DNA of 64,000 bases from Lumbricus terrestris (GCA_949752735.1 OX457038.1:26574956-26638955), one strand, 5' to 3'. Shown: positions 33,401-43,260, counted from the stretch's first letter. The notes: a model not told the origin generated them from the letters alone. Numbers and translations are program-made.

Positions 33401-35370
33401 CATTACGAGATACTGTACACGAGAGCCACGGATACACACCTTTCGAATTAATCTTCGGAAGATCGTGTAGAGGTCCGATACAGATATTGAAGGAACTGTG
33501 GACGAATGAAAAAGTGGAAGACGAGGTGAAGGATGTGTACACATATATGACAGATCTACGAGAACGTATAGAGGAAACGTGTAACATGGCGCAGAAAGCA
33601 ATTCACAAAGCCAATGCGAAGAACAAGAAATACTACGATAAAAAGGCACGATATAGAAAACTGGAGATAGGTGATAAAGTCCTATTGTTACTGCCGAGTT
33701 GTAATAATAAGATGCTTGTTAAATGGCAAGGACCATTTGTTGTCAGAGGAAAAATCGGAGATTACGATTATAAAGTTGAGGTTGATGGTGGAAAACTGAA
33801 AACATACCACATCAACATACTAAAGAAATATTACGAGAGGGATGAAGAAGAGTTGTCAGGTTCTGAGACAATAGCATATGTGTCAGCTATTGTACATGAT
33901 GGTAGAGAAGGTGAAGACGAAGAGGAGGAGATATTAAACCTGTATGTCAGTAAGCAAACTGAGACGTACAAGGATGTTGATATTAATCCACAATTAGAAG
34001 ATGAACAGAGAGGTGAATTAGAAAAATTACTGAGAGAATATCAAGACATATTTACAGATAAACCAGGAAGAACTGACATGGTGAAACACGAGATTCATCT
34101 TACGAGTGATGAACCTGTTAGGATGAAAGCGTATCCAACACCGTATCATCTACAGTCTGAAATTGATAAGGAAATTGAGATAATGTTAGAGAACGGGATA
34201 ATAGAAAGATCAGAAGCAGCATACGCAGCACCGCTTGTTGTTGTTAAGAAGGCAGATGGAAGCAATAGACTTTGCTGCAACTATAAACAATTGAACAAAG
34301 TGACAGTTTTTGATCCAGAGCCGATGATGTCAAACGAGGATATCTTCAATAAACTGAGTGGCAGCAAAATATATAGCAAGTTTGATTTTTGCAAAGGATA
34401 TTGGCAAATTCCAATGAGCGAAGAATCAAAAGATTATACGACTTTCATTTGTGCAAGTGGATTGTATAAATTTAATGTACTACCATTTGGATTGGTAAAT
34501 AGTGCTTCAAGCTATAACAGACTTATAAGGAAGATTTTGCATGGAACCGAGAATCTGGAGAGTTATGTTGATGACATACTAGCTCATACAGAAGGATGGA
34601 CTAAACATATGAAGATTTTACGAGAATTTTTTCAAAGAGTGAGAGATGCTCACCTGACTTTGAAACCAAAGAAATGTTCATTAGGCTATGGACGTATAGA
34701 TTTCTTGGGTCATACATTAAACAACGACGACATTAGTCCTAAAGGAGAATCGATAGATAAGATTGTGGAGATGCCACAACCGAAAACGAAGAAACAAATA
34801 AGAAGCTTTTTGGGAGCAATAAACTATTACAGAAAATTTATTCCTCATTGTGCTGAACTGATGGCACCATTAAGTGATTTGACAAAGAAGTCAGCAGCTA
34901 ATAATGTTGATTGGAACGAGGAATTAGAAGAGAGTTTTAGTAAGCTGAAAGCAGCACTTGCTAAAACACCGATTCTAAAGTTACCAAACTTGGAGAAGGA
35001 ATTCGTGATTCAAACTGATGCTTCGGGAAGAGGAATAGGTTGCGTCCTGATACAGCAGTACGAAGGAGTGAACCACCCGATTGCATATGCGAGTAGGAAA
35101 CTATTGGAAAGAGAGACGAGATATTCAGTTGAGGAGAGAGAATGTCTAGCGATAATGTGGGGGATTAGTCGGTTTGACAGGTACTTGTGTGGAAAGCAGT
35201 TTGTGATAGAGACAGACCATTGTGGACTACAGTACATGAAGGAAGGGAGAATGAGAAATGCGAGAGTCATGAGGTGGAGTCTAGCACTTCAAAATTATTG
35301 CTTTACGATACGATATATCAAGGGAAGCAATAATGTTATGTCTGATTATTTGAGTAGAGGAATTACATAG
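30457..35370 (+). CDS. Gag-pol polyprotein of Gmr1-type retrotransposon
   Basis: 1637 codons, no internal stop or frameshift. Domains in order: coiled coil (about 40-165) with a 20-residue repeat (ARENELELAREAAK); gag capsid (about 178-340) whose second half (272-340) looks like a SCAN domain; CCHC zinc knuckle C417-x2-C-x4-H-x4-C430; aspartic protease DSGAS at D522; integrase HHCC (H785, H792, C822, C825) and DDE triad D855, D915, E951; GPF motif (1092-1094); reverse transcriptase with D1310, LPFGL (1342-1346) and YVDD (1370-1373); RNase H with D1521, E1562, D1587. All catalytic residues checked are present. Gag and pol share one frame, so how Gag is made in excess is not evident. Antisense open frames here are shadows. 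Confidence 0.96.
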   Translation: MSITDWQQWLDMGRSFSLEGEELKAFVRDRQNEFRQQRADEREEKKESELRAAAEAKAARENELELAREAAKLADTKAARENELELAREAAKIAEAKAVREKEIEIARMADARLMREAEMNEARLAREANEALEHKRLEIQMRLREMESRDGRNRDDGDSYMTMGDTHQGNQSHKGMKNIKFPIFNEAKDCLDAYLLRFERTCTTYEIPRDVWSLMLARHLESKALEVYQRLSAEETQDYDCLKKHLLKRFQLTEGGYRNKFKTSKMEQGETPSNFIYRLQRYLQQWLLQAGFEQTYEGIEDLLLKDQFFLTCSNELRMFIKEKGKMSLKDTLTCAESYIEAHGYRYAENSVKPQGRFNNDRGNGKPFEEKSREKFQGNMNRGRVETRQNKETNHSGNVNRGFSRDREQAAEHKITCFECGKVGHKAYDCVNKTKGFVKHTAAAVQIYENRAYRAVQTNENTKSNEIDRTVERQDRKGKEEVPKHMAASTVVTERKDGCIDIESIDECQAKVNGVDANCLYDSGASTCIVRRSLIKDSDLTGKETHCILVDGSLRCFPTANVNIESEYFTGEVEAMVMDEPVKPIIIGRVRGLKYTVTNENTDENIINCDKGEKVNETIMSEKQEKVEYKGILKRNVNANSRWQDAKKTVRFESDEMSTEYDDVIEKVGSDDVMNSDAHQTTAAIETRAESKKVVKYKPLKVTEMPDLNITTKEIKELQKTDETLKSYWDKASEWNGDEKSTEKVLYVKKDGLLYRRWKEVLKDEAKWQLMVPKQLRNKVLAVAHNSLLSAHLGMKKTHDKIVNEFYWPGINQEVRRYILSCDVCQKAVDKKVNYKAPMGHLPVLDVPFKHVCVDIIGAIEPMSMRGYRYVLTIIDLSTRYPEAIPLKGISTEEVAEALFNFYCRMGVPERIHTDRGSQFTSELMAEVNKMLLIKHTMTSPYHAMGNGCVERLNGTIKTTLRKLIGEQVKEWDRYLAPLLFALRDTVHESHGYTPFELIFGRSCRGPIQILKELWTNEKVEDEVKDVYTYMTDLRERIEETCNMAQKAIHKANAKNKKYYDKKARYRKLEIGDKVLLLLPSCNNKMLVKWQGPFVVRGKIGDYDYKVEVDGGKLKTYHINILKKYYERDEEELSGSETIAYVSAIVHDGREGEDEEEEILNLYVSKQTETYKDVDINPQLEDEQRGELEKLLREYQDIFTDKPGRTDMVKHEIHLTSDEPVRMKAYPTPYHLQSEIDKEIEIMLENGIIERSEAAYAAPLVVVKKADGSNRLCCNYKQLNKVTVFDPEPMMSNEDIFNKLSGSKIYSKFDFCKGYWQIPMSEESKDYTTFICASGLYKFNVLPFGLVNSASSYNRLIRKILHGTENLESYVDDILAHTEGWTKHMKILREFFQRVRDAHLTLKPKKCSLGYGRIDFLGHTLNNDDISPKGESIDKIVEMPQPKTKKQIRSFLGAINYYRKFIPHCAELMAPLSDLTKKSAANNVDWNEELEESFSKLKAALAKTPILKLPNLEKEFVIQTDASGRGIGCVLIQQYEGVNHPIAYASRKLLERETRYSVEERECLAIMWGISRFDRYLCGKQFVIETDHCGLQYMKEGRMRNARVMRWSLALQNYCFTIRYIKGSNNVMSDYLSRGIT

Positions 35371-35518
35371 TACTTAAATATATCAGTAATGTATTATAAT
35401 AATGTAGATAAGAAGTTCAGTAATGTTGTATTGTTGTGTAAGATAGAATAAGGAAGTTGATAGAAATTTAGTTGATAGATAATTAGGTGAGATTGTAAAG
35501 CCTGATTACAGACTTTTG

Positions 35519-35527
35519 AAGGAGGGG
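35519..35527 (+). promoter_or_regulatory. Polypurine tract
   Basis: AAGGAGGGG four bases before the 3' LTR; the plus-strand primer site for reverse transcription. Confidence 0.8.
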
Positions 35528-35531
35528 TATT

Positions 35532-36632
35532 TGTAGCGTATTAAATCGCTATTATCTATTAAACTAACTTGTCTGATATTATATGTTAATTCTAAGTAGG
35601 AGTTAAGCTAGATAATTTAGTCGGCGTATCTAGATTAATAATTTGGCGTCTAGTGGATTAGTAACTAGGAGACCACGAATCTTGCGTACATGAGCGAGGC
35701 AGTCATGGTGACGTCAAGCAGTTACTACGGACGCTTACGTAAGCGAAAAACATTTGCATCGACGCGTAACCAATAAAAAGCATCGAAATGAGCGTAACGG
35801 GCAGAATTGAATGGAAACAGCCACGTCATTGAAATTCAACATAAACGGTTGATTCCTTGCTTGAACATTGAGAAAGATGGTTGTTCAGTTGTGGCTGGCA
35901 ATTCATTTGAAGTTTATTCAATGGTGAGGATGATGATTATGCTCGTATCTGGTCGTAAAACAGTACGAGACATTCGTGTGAGAGTAGAGGCGATTTAGAA
36001 ATTCGAAGTTGCGAACTCTAACGTCCGTGAAGTCTACATTGTGATCGTGACGGTTGGTGAGACGATATTCGTGTGTTGAGAAACGATTTTGGGCTCGTTG
36101 TCTCTGGTTGACATTTCAAGGTCATTTCAATTGGGAAGGAAATTCTCATTGGTTGGAGTGTGATAATTTGATGCTACGGAAGTATTGAATATTGTCTTGT
36201 CTGGTATTCGATCTGGATTCCACAGCTTGACAGTATCTCATTATCCTTCTTCAAATATAGCACGAGGTTGCTTATCTTCATTCAGTGAATCTACGGAGAA
36301 TCAGCAGAACTATTTCTTCAAATATAGCACGGGGTTGCTTATCTTCATTCAGTGAATCAACAGAAAATCTACAGAACTATTTCAAGACCGTTTACACTAC
36401 AGAAACGACATGTCATATATCTCAACTGTGGAGCACAGATAAGCTAAAAGATAATTATAATTAGTGATACGCCAAATAAGTAAATAGGAATATTGCGTAA
36501 TTGTATTGTGTATTTAATAGTTTCAATTATATCATACATTTATAAAGAATTGGTGTCTCTTTGAACAGATCATTTAAATGCAGTACATTTTCAATTACCC
36601 GCTAAAATAAGCATAAAAACGGAGACGTTACA
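35532..36632 (+). repeat. 3' LTR (1101 bp)
   Basis: Copy of 29022-30122, offset 6510, with one difference seen. After its end the sequence continues AATGGGGGCTCGTC before the host element resumes (see findings). Confidence 0.95.
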
Positions 36633-36652
36633 AATGGGGGCTCGTCATACAA

Positions 36653-37019
36653 ATAGGGGTTGAACCTCACAGCCCCCTCAGAATTTCTTACTATGAAGCA
36701 GATGAAGGTATGGAGGAGCTAAAACCACGACTTGTTACATTATCAAGAGTTTGTAATGACTACTCCCAATGATTAGTTGTGTGTGCACTGATATTGTGTC
36801 CAAAGTTCAAAAATCTCAAATTTTTCTCGATTTTGCATTTTTTGAGCATAAGACTATGCCCAAAATATCCATTGTATCCAATAAAGTTAAATACCTGTTA
36901 ATTCTACCATTCACGAGCTTTCCAAGGGTAGTAAATTTGTTATAATAGGATCAACGATTGGGATATAAAGGCATTTAGAAGTTGGACACATCAGGCGCAA
37001 ATTATGCCAATATGGGTTA
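36653..37019. other. Right part of the interrupted TIR element, non-coding
   Basis: No frame of note; it leads into the right inverted repeat at about 37020-37157. Confidence 0.5.
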
Positions 37020-37239
37020 AATTTGGGCGGCTTGAGCCACCCCTAAATATTTTTTTAGTGTCATAAAACTTTACAGGTGTTATTATGGGACCATATGGAA
37101 ACTTTTTAGGGGAACTGCATTTCAAGTTTCTAGAAAAATATTTGTTGGGACACCCTAATCTATATGCCTGTTTTTAATAGTAACGCTAGGCATTATAGTG
37201 TAGTATGCGTATCATACATGCAGCCAATTCTACAGCAGA

Positions 37240-37300
37240 AAAGAGGCGGATCCAGAGGGATCAATCCGGCCATGGCGCCCATTTAGAAATTCTGGCTCGG
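37240..37300 (-). repeat. Fragment of the 20403 MITE family
   Basis: GGCGGATCCAG and CAATCCGGCCATGGC match the reverse complement of the right end of 20403-20785. Only about 60 bases remain. Confidence 0.6.
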
Positions 37301-38261
37301 AAGTTGACGTTGTTCCCCAGGGGTTATTTTAACGTGCAGCTGGACACAAAGTGTGTAGTTGGGAAAGAGATTTGTGCAGTTGAAAATCAGATCTTGTGCA
37401 GTTACTTTTTGCCTAGTTGCGTGAACCGACGAGAAGTTAGTGGTAAAAAGTTGGACACAAACATGATAGTAACAGCCCAAAGTGAACATCTTTGAGGCGG
37501 TTTATTTGGGTGATATTTATGTTTAGGAAAAGAGCAGGCCTGTTGAAATTTGACGTGAACTATTATAATAGATAATTATGGTGATTACATGCAGTTTTCA
37601 AGTCAAGCATTAGACCGATACGGCGAAGATCACCCGTGTGCATGAAGTAAGAGCGGGGAAAATGGGTGATGTAATCGAAGACAAGGTTCTGCTAAAAATC
37701 ACACATAGGCTGCAGCCAGAAGAATTTGCAGTAGGCTAAATGTATGGGCGGATGCAGATTCAAGGCCTGCTGTAGGTTGATTTCCTGATAAAGTTGTAAA
37801 GGCCGGGGTTATTCTTCATACCATAATGACAACTTCTTGGCCATCGTAGTCTACTTTCTCCTGCCTTTGCCGCTTAGCCTACTCTGACAAGCTGAAGCAG
37901 GAAGGAACGTAGACAGTCGGACGCATAAAGCAAAATAGTCTGCTATAATACAGCAACCCAAGTATCTAACTGGAGACATGTGATGAAAAGGAAAGAATTA
38001 ATCAGGCAGACATCCAGACTGAGCTAGCCTTTCAGCCACACAGGTTATCCAATACATACATACTCAAATTTTCTTCCAAATTCTCCAGATATCCCCATAT
38101 TACACGCACCCTTTTGAGTTTATGTGAAATTAAACAAAATTCGAAAGTGGGATTGGTAATTAACGAAAACCCCTACCCAGCTGGGTGCTCGTGCATTGGA
38201 AATTATTGTCCTTCGGTCGCTCGTTCGTTTCCACAAGCCCAGGACCAAGTCTGCGGCTATG

Positions 38262-38263
<2 letters not shown>

Positions 38264-38315
<52 letters not shown>
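38264..38315. repeat. CA microsatellite
   Basis: About 25 copies of CA inside the 3.8-kb hAT-type element. Confidence 0.97.
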
Positions 38316-38316
<1 letters not shown>

Positions 38317-39027
38317 TCTGGTTCTCATGAATGAATGACACCAGAGCTTGTAGCATATAAGATTTCCAACAGTCGTACCCTAAGCCAAGTCATGGTGTGG
38401 TAAAATATCATTTACATGTAGATCGGCGACGTGGCTCCTGGTTAAAACTGCTATTAGTCTAAACAGTACATATTCGTGTTGATGTGGGTGTCAGTATAGG
38501 CCTATCGATCAATAATGACCATTTGGGAGGTTTGCTAATGATATTTATCGGTCTTACATCGTATTTTGCAGTTAGTGGGTTATATTTTATGCAAAATTTG
38601 AAATTAGCTCAAAGATTTCATTTCCTGGGGAAATAATTATCTCATCTTGTCTACTAGCTTTAGCTTTAGCAAAACAATATCATGTTGATCTTAATGACCA
38701 GGGTTTCATAGCAGAAAAGCAACATTTAGATGTACCCTTACAGAGGCCTACTAGCGAAACTTTGGAAGTGTCCAGGAACATAGGACCATTTAAATTTATT
38801 ACACTTAACAATCTTTCTGAGCTATTTCCAATTCCAGCAACAGCAGAGGATCTGTAGGCTAATGGATCTTTAAGGGATCTCTAGTCGATTAAGGATATTG
38901 AAAAGTCTGAACGTCTAAGAACGTCTGGCTGATTTCATTCGTTAATTCATTTGCAGATTTTGCCATGATGAACTTTGAGTCAAACATTGTCATAACACTT
39001 ATTGATTTTGATCTTTAACCTTTATTG

Positions 39028-39398
39028 ACCCAACGTTCCCAAAGTGGAACATATTTTGAAGCAATTTGGAGGGACGGTAAAACCTACTGTCAGTCATCTA
39101 ATACATGTTCATTTACTCGTCCAAAGATGGGGGCATGTTTATTTACTTTTATTTCAAGTCTGTTGCAACAAATAAAATTATTATTTTTATGCAATTTTGT
39201 CAAGAAACGACATTTATGCTAATAAATTTCTGAAATTTCTTTAAATTACAAATGCTTGATAATTAATTGCTTTTATCGTCTATTTGGGCTGAATTGTGTC
39301 TATTGTGCCTACTTATGGTCAAATTTTTTAATAGTAGTGCCTTATGAGTGACCGACGCAGCTGATTTTACACATGTTCCACTTTGGGAACGTTGGGTC
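39028..39398. repeat. 26-bp inverted repeat pair
   Basis: GACCCAACGTTCCCAAAGTG plus GAACAT starts at about 39028, and its exact reverse complement ends at about 39398. A third copy with its core flipped is near 40712. Confidence 0.85.
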
Positions 39399-39699
39399 TC
39401 ACTAGTTGTATCAATATTTTTGCGTTATACTGAAATTTGCCCTGCTCGCTCCAAAATTTATATTGATAGTAATTGTAATTCCAATATGAGTATAAATTCT
39501 ATAATTAATACTAGTAGAAGTATTAGTGCACCTAATATTGTTATTATTAGGCCTATTTATTATTATTTTTATTACTGTGATTAGTTTCTTTGGGGTTATG
39601 GCAGTTTGAACAGTGCGTTTGGCTCTCTGTGGCATGATTGTTTCAACGCAAATTTGAGTTCTGATTAACCCATATTATTGCTCCGTTTTCCCCGCAGGG

Positions 39700-40640
39700 T
39701 GAGTTGTGGAAGGGCAGGGTATGGTGGGGATGAGATGGGTATTGGTGGGATGGGGCCGGGGCAAGATGCGGTAAGACCACGGTGAAACAAATGTAAAACA
39801 TTATCTTTGTTATGACGTTCATATGTTGAACCTTTTGCGGGGTGGGGCGGCATGGAGGGGTGGGATATAGAGGTGAGGTATGCCTGACTTGGGGTCGAGG
39901 TGGGGTGGGGTCGAACGGTTGGGTATGAGTTGAAGTGAGCCGGATGGGGCGAAGTGGGAAGAAGTGTTGGACGAAAAGCAGAAATTTACTCAGACGAATG
40001 GGCTGTTTAAGAGGGGTGCGGAGTGGGGCGGGCTGGGGTGGGGATGGGGCGGGGTGGGGCGGTATGGGGTGTGGTGAGGGCGGTTGGAATATGGGGTTGT
40101 AGTGCGCCGAGTGGGATCAAAGTGGGAAGAAAGGGACAAAGTGAAAACAAGTGAATCATCATTTTTTATGAATTTCGCATGTTGAGCATTTTACAGAATG
40201 GGGCGGGGCGTAGGTGGTGGGAATGGGGTGGAGTTGGCCGAAATTGTGTAAAGGTGGGTTAGGGTTGGACGGTAGAGGTGTGGGGTTGAAGTGAAGTGGG
40301 TGCGTTCAAAGGGAGGAGGAGGGTTGACCGAGAAACCAAAAAATTACTTCAGACAGGTGGTCTGTGTGAGGGGCGAATTTGGGGAAGGTTGGGTGGGGTG
40401 CGGAGTTGGGGCTGGGGACTTAAGTGAGATTTTTAGGATGCGGTCGGTCAGGGTAATGGCGCGGTAGGAACGGTTTGAAAACAAATTGAAACAATATTTT
40501 TCATAAATTTCATATCTTGAGCATTTTATGGGGTGGGTTGGGGTGGAAGGGTGGGGCTGGGTGAATGGGTGGGCATGGGGTGGAGTGGGTAAAAGTTAGG
40601 GCAGAGGTGGGGTATTAGCCTTTGTGAATCCCAGCTTTTA
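39700..40640 (+). repeat. G-rich tandem repeat, unit about 345 bp, three copies
   Basis: GGGGTGGGGCGG-type sequence with an AT-rich marker recurring at about 39815, 40175 and 40510 (ATGTTGAACCTTTTGCGGGG, ATGTTGAGCATTTTACAGAA, TCTTGAGCATTTTATGGGGT). A second marker, AAATTACTCAGACG-like, recurs at about 39985 and 40350. It differs from the Helitron G-rich array in its spacers. Confidence 0.8.
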
Positions 40641-40917
40641 CAAAATTGTATATCTGCATCATTTGGATAAAGTCATATTTTTACATATGCATGATGTTTA
40701 CTAGTCAAAGTGACCCAACGTTCCACTTTGGGAACATATGCATAATTCTTACATCAACTAAATTTTTTTCATTTTTTTAACTGATTGCCTCTAATTTGGC
40801 GGTAAACTCTAACATAGTGAAATTCTGAAGTGATAGAATGACGATTTCAGTATCTGGGATGATAAAGGTTAATATGAATTTTTATATAAAGTCGGAAAAT
40901 CTTAATATTCAAGCATC

Positions 40918-40980
40918 TAAAGCTGCAGTCGAAGGACAAGCGCAAAGCACCAGCTTATTAACGAGCGCTCACCAAAAGCT
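40918..40980 (-). repeat. Dispersed retroposon tail
   Basis: Read on the minus strand: AGCGCTCGTTAATAAGCTGG then TGCTTTGCGC, then GCTTTAGATG. The same segment is at about 45700-45755 (minus) with a GATTAC-repeat tail, as SINE 3' ends have. Confidence 0.5.
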
Positions 40981-41440
40981 GCTTCAGCTTTGGGGGACAT
41001 ATCCCTGGTGAAGGACTTTCGTATGTCCAGTCTCAAAATACGTCATTTATGTGCAGTTGAGAAAATTCCTTAAAATAACCCCTGTTGTTCCCAACCAAAC
41101 CCAGCAATCAGTGGGGCTTAATCGGGGTAGGCTGAAGCCAAATAAGTAGCCATGCATCTACAGAGAAAGTCAAGTAGGTCTAGACTCTAGACCCATGCAT
41201 AATTCACATCACATCAAGCGTTGGAACTGCTAAATTACTTTAAGAGAAAAATCCAAGAAAGTCAAAGGAAAATTATTTTATTTTATAATTTTCTATAGAC
41301 CCAAGCTTAAGGATTTTTTTTATATAAAAACAACTTTAAAAGCATCAAAAATGACCGGCATGCATGATATAAACACGATTTGGGGAAATGGCTGCGTCTG
41401 TGGTCATCATACGAAGAAGCTGCACATGTGAAGCTAGAAT

Positions 41441-41743
41441 CATGGGCGGAGACCTAGGGGGGGACAGGAGGGACGGTCCCCCCAATAAAAGTGTTGGGGG
41501 GGGACGGCCCATGCATTTGTCCCCCCCAATGTTTGAGCGTCAAGACTTTTTTTGGCGGCGAAAATAGAAAATTTGGTCGAGATTTGTCCGGATGACTAAA
41601 AAAAAAAAAAAAAAAAAGGTCATCAACTTTTTTGGGCGGCGAAAATAAATTTTTCCCCGCGATTTCGCCGGTCGTCAGAAATTTTTCCGAAAATCTCGCG
41701 TCTTTCCGTCCCCCCCAATTCTCGGCGCAGGTCTCCGCCTATG
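41441..41743. mobile_element. hAT-type MITE, 303 bp
   Basis: Ends CATGGGCGGAGACC and the reverse complement of CATAGGCGGAGACC. An exact 8-bp duplication GCTAGAAT lies at 41433-41440 and 41744-41751. The interior has GGCGGCGAAAATA repeats and an A run. A possible eroded relative lies at 47257-47365. Confidence 0.92.
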
Positions 41744-41751
41744 GCTAGAAT

Positions 41752-42562
41752 ATAGGATCAACTTATTGTCTAAGACTTATATCAGGCCTGTTCATGTAGC
41801 CTATCATACTGCAGGCTATAAATTTATACGCCAGGTCTATGATGTCTATTCCAGACCTGCCGTTTATCTACATCATCAGCAACCCGTCGATGTATAAATA
41901 TAGCATTTTTAAAAGTAGAACATTGCAGAGAAACATGCATCCATCAAACGTCTCCTCTTCATTAAAGCCGACACTAAAGCATCATTGCCACTCGATGACA
42001 CCGATAGCACGAAGCAGGTCTTTACTGTAGCGAACCAAATGATGCATGCACGACTCTATCTCGAGGATCACATTTGATAGTTCTATGTGGCACGAATTAA
42101 GTCGAGCAGTAAAGGTCTAATTGACCAAACGCGCAAACTAACACATCTGTGACAAATTCAATAAAGATTCACGTAATTGTCCATGTATTATTATACATAA
42201 TATTTTATTCGTTTCGTTACCACACGGGTATACAAAATACACGAACAGTAGCATTGCAAGAAAACCATTCTGTAGTAGAATAAAGGTTTTGCAGAGCATG
42301 CAGGGACCTAAACTACCAAAAGATTATAGGCCTAATAATGATTGTATTTCAGTTTCTTCCATCCGATTCTTTTTCATTCGTCGATTGATTTTATTGTTGT
42401 TGGATGTGTGACGATGGCAAACTTCACTTGATGCATTTTGCAATATACAGAATCTCGCGATGAAGTGATTTAAATTCATAGCCTGAGCTATTAATTTTAA
42501 ATTTCGAAACTTCTTAGATTGAATTCGTATGTATACTTTATACGTAGACTTCTTCATCAGCG
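41752..42562. other. Gene-free stretch
   Basis: A 90-codon minus frame (42596-42324, MITKGAPRLIASLMKKST...) has no recognisable motif. I would not call a gene. Confidence 0.3.
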
Positions 42563-43000
42563 ATGCAATCAACCTTGGAGCCCCCTTCGTTATCACGTGA
42601 CACGGAACCTCCGAGCCCCAGCTGCCGCAACACCGTATCCATCATCAGACACCCGTCTCCTCCTCCCCTTCCTCCTCCTCCTCCTCCTCCTCCTCTTCCT
42701 CCTCCTCCTTATCCTGCGCAGCTGAGGCGGGAAGAGCGTCGGTCCTCAACCTCTGCTGCCGACGCTGCTGCTGCTGCAACGAAGGAAGCATCGTCGGTTG
42801 TTGGTCAGAGCCGATCTCTGTCTGTTTCGGATGGACGAGTAGGAGGAGCGGGAGGAGGAGCGGGAGGAGGAGGAGGGTCTAATGTCTTCTGTCGGGGGGT
42901 GAGACCCTCCTGGCTCAACGTCCGACCAGTCATCCACATCACTACACCGTCGCCCATCGGCAGTTCGTCTCAAGACTCCGGATCCGTGTCAAGGTATTAA
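42563..43000 (+). other. Pro- and Gly-rich open frame, uncertain
   Basis: 145 codons from an ATG at 42563 with a Pro-rich stretch encoded by CTC repeats, an Ala run and a Gly run (GGAGGGAGGGGG), then VRPVIHITTPSPIGSSSQDS and a stop. Repeats explain the long frame; the non-repeat ends (MQSTLEPPSLSRDTE) are the only argument for a real exon. A GAT/GAC microsatellite follows at 43008-43060. Confidence 0.2.
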
Positions 43001-43074
43001 ACGCTGCATGATGATGATGATGATGATGACGACGACGATGACTATGACGATGATGATGTGCTTCCGTTTCGCGG

Positions 43075-43260
43075 AGAAGGGTGTGCGTCCAGTGACTCTA
43101 GTCCCATTGGCGGGAACTGCAACTATGCAGAACCGAGTTTCTCCGTGATGGACCCGGTGGTCTGGAACGGACTATCCCAGTATTTTATTGGTCGTGCGGG
43201 GTCTGAAGCGCCTCTGAGTAGACCATTTGAAGTATAGCGATATATAAAGTCATGATGAAT
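43075..43260 (+). pseudogene. LINE reverse transcriptase 3' end fragment
   Basis: Reads NYAEPSFSVMDPVVWNGLSQ and then EAPLSRPFEV and stop. This is the FSVxxPxxWN motif near the end of CR1/L2-like LINE proteins, followed by the tail GCGCCTCTGAGTAGACC and TAGCGATATATAAAG. Confidence 0.6.

Larger units (their letters stand above)
29022..36632 (+). mobile_element. Gmr1-type Ty3/gypsy LTR retrotransposon, apparently intact
   Basis: 7.6 kb: LTR (29022-30122), primer-binding site, one 1637-codon gag-pol frame, polypurine tract, LTR (35532-36632). By eye the LTRs differ at one position (C at 29050, T at 35560), so the insertion is recent. The domain order, with integrase before reverse transcriptase, is that of Ty1/copia, while the reverse transcriptase and integrase are of Ty3/gypsy type. 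That mix defines the Gmr1 group known from deuterostomes. There is no envelope frame. It is inserted in the TIR element 27231-37157. Confidence 0.93.
27231..37157. mobile_element. TIR DNA transposon (about 2.3 kb without its LTR insert)
   Basis: Both ends are TAGGGTGTCCCA in inverted orientation (27231-27242, 37146-37157). An exact 8-bp duplication ATCTATAT lies at 27223-27230 and 37158-37165. Inverted similarity extends about 130 bases inward with some gaps (shared AGAAACTTGAAATGCAG and AAAAAGTTTCC). An 8-bp target fits hAT or P-type elements; a TAGGG start fits hAT. Short coding-like pieces remain between 27600 and 28990 but no transposase motif is recognised. An LTR retrotransposon is inserted at 29022. 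Confidence 0.85.
37318..41084. mobile_element. hAT-type element, 3767 bp, AACTGCAC family
   Basis: Perfect 15-base inverted ends CAGGGGTTATTTTAA. An exact 8-bp duplication TTGTTCCC lies at 37310-37317 and 41085-41092. The left subterminal region has GTGCAGCTGG/TGTGCAGTTG motifs and the right has TGTGCAGTTGAG, matching the short MITE 25102-25319. The interior holds a CA microsatellite and a G-rich tandem array. No transposase frame is seen, so it is a long non-autonomous element. Confidence 0.9.

Noticed and set aside
33661..33960. Chromodomain at the end of the integrase
   Set aside because: A GPF-type motif is present but the following acidic stretch (DEEELSGSE, EDEEEEI) lacks chromodomain residues.
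31441..35270. Several antisense open frames of 86-180 codons inside the gag-pol frame
   Set aside because: Shadows of a well-supported coding sequence; no independent motif.
35371..35531. Envelope gene after pol
   Set aside because: Only 161 bases lie between the RNase H stop and the 3' LTR, with no frame of note.
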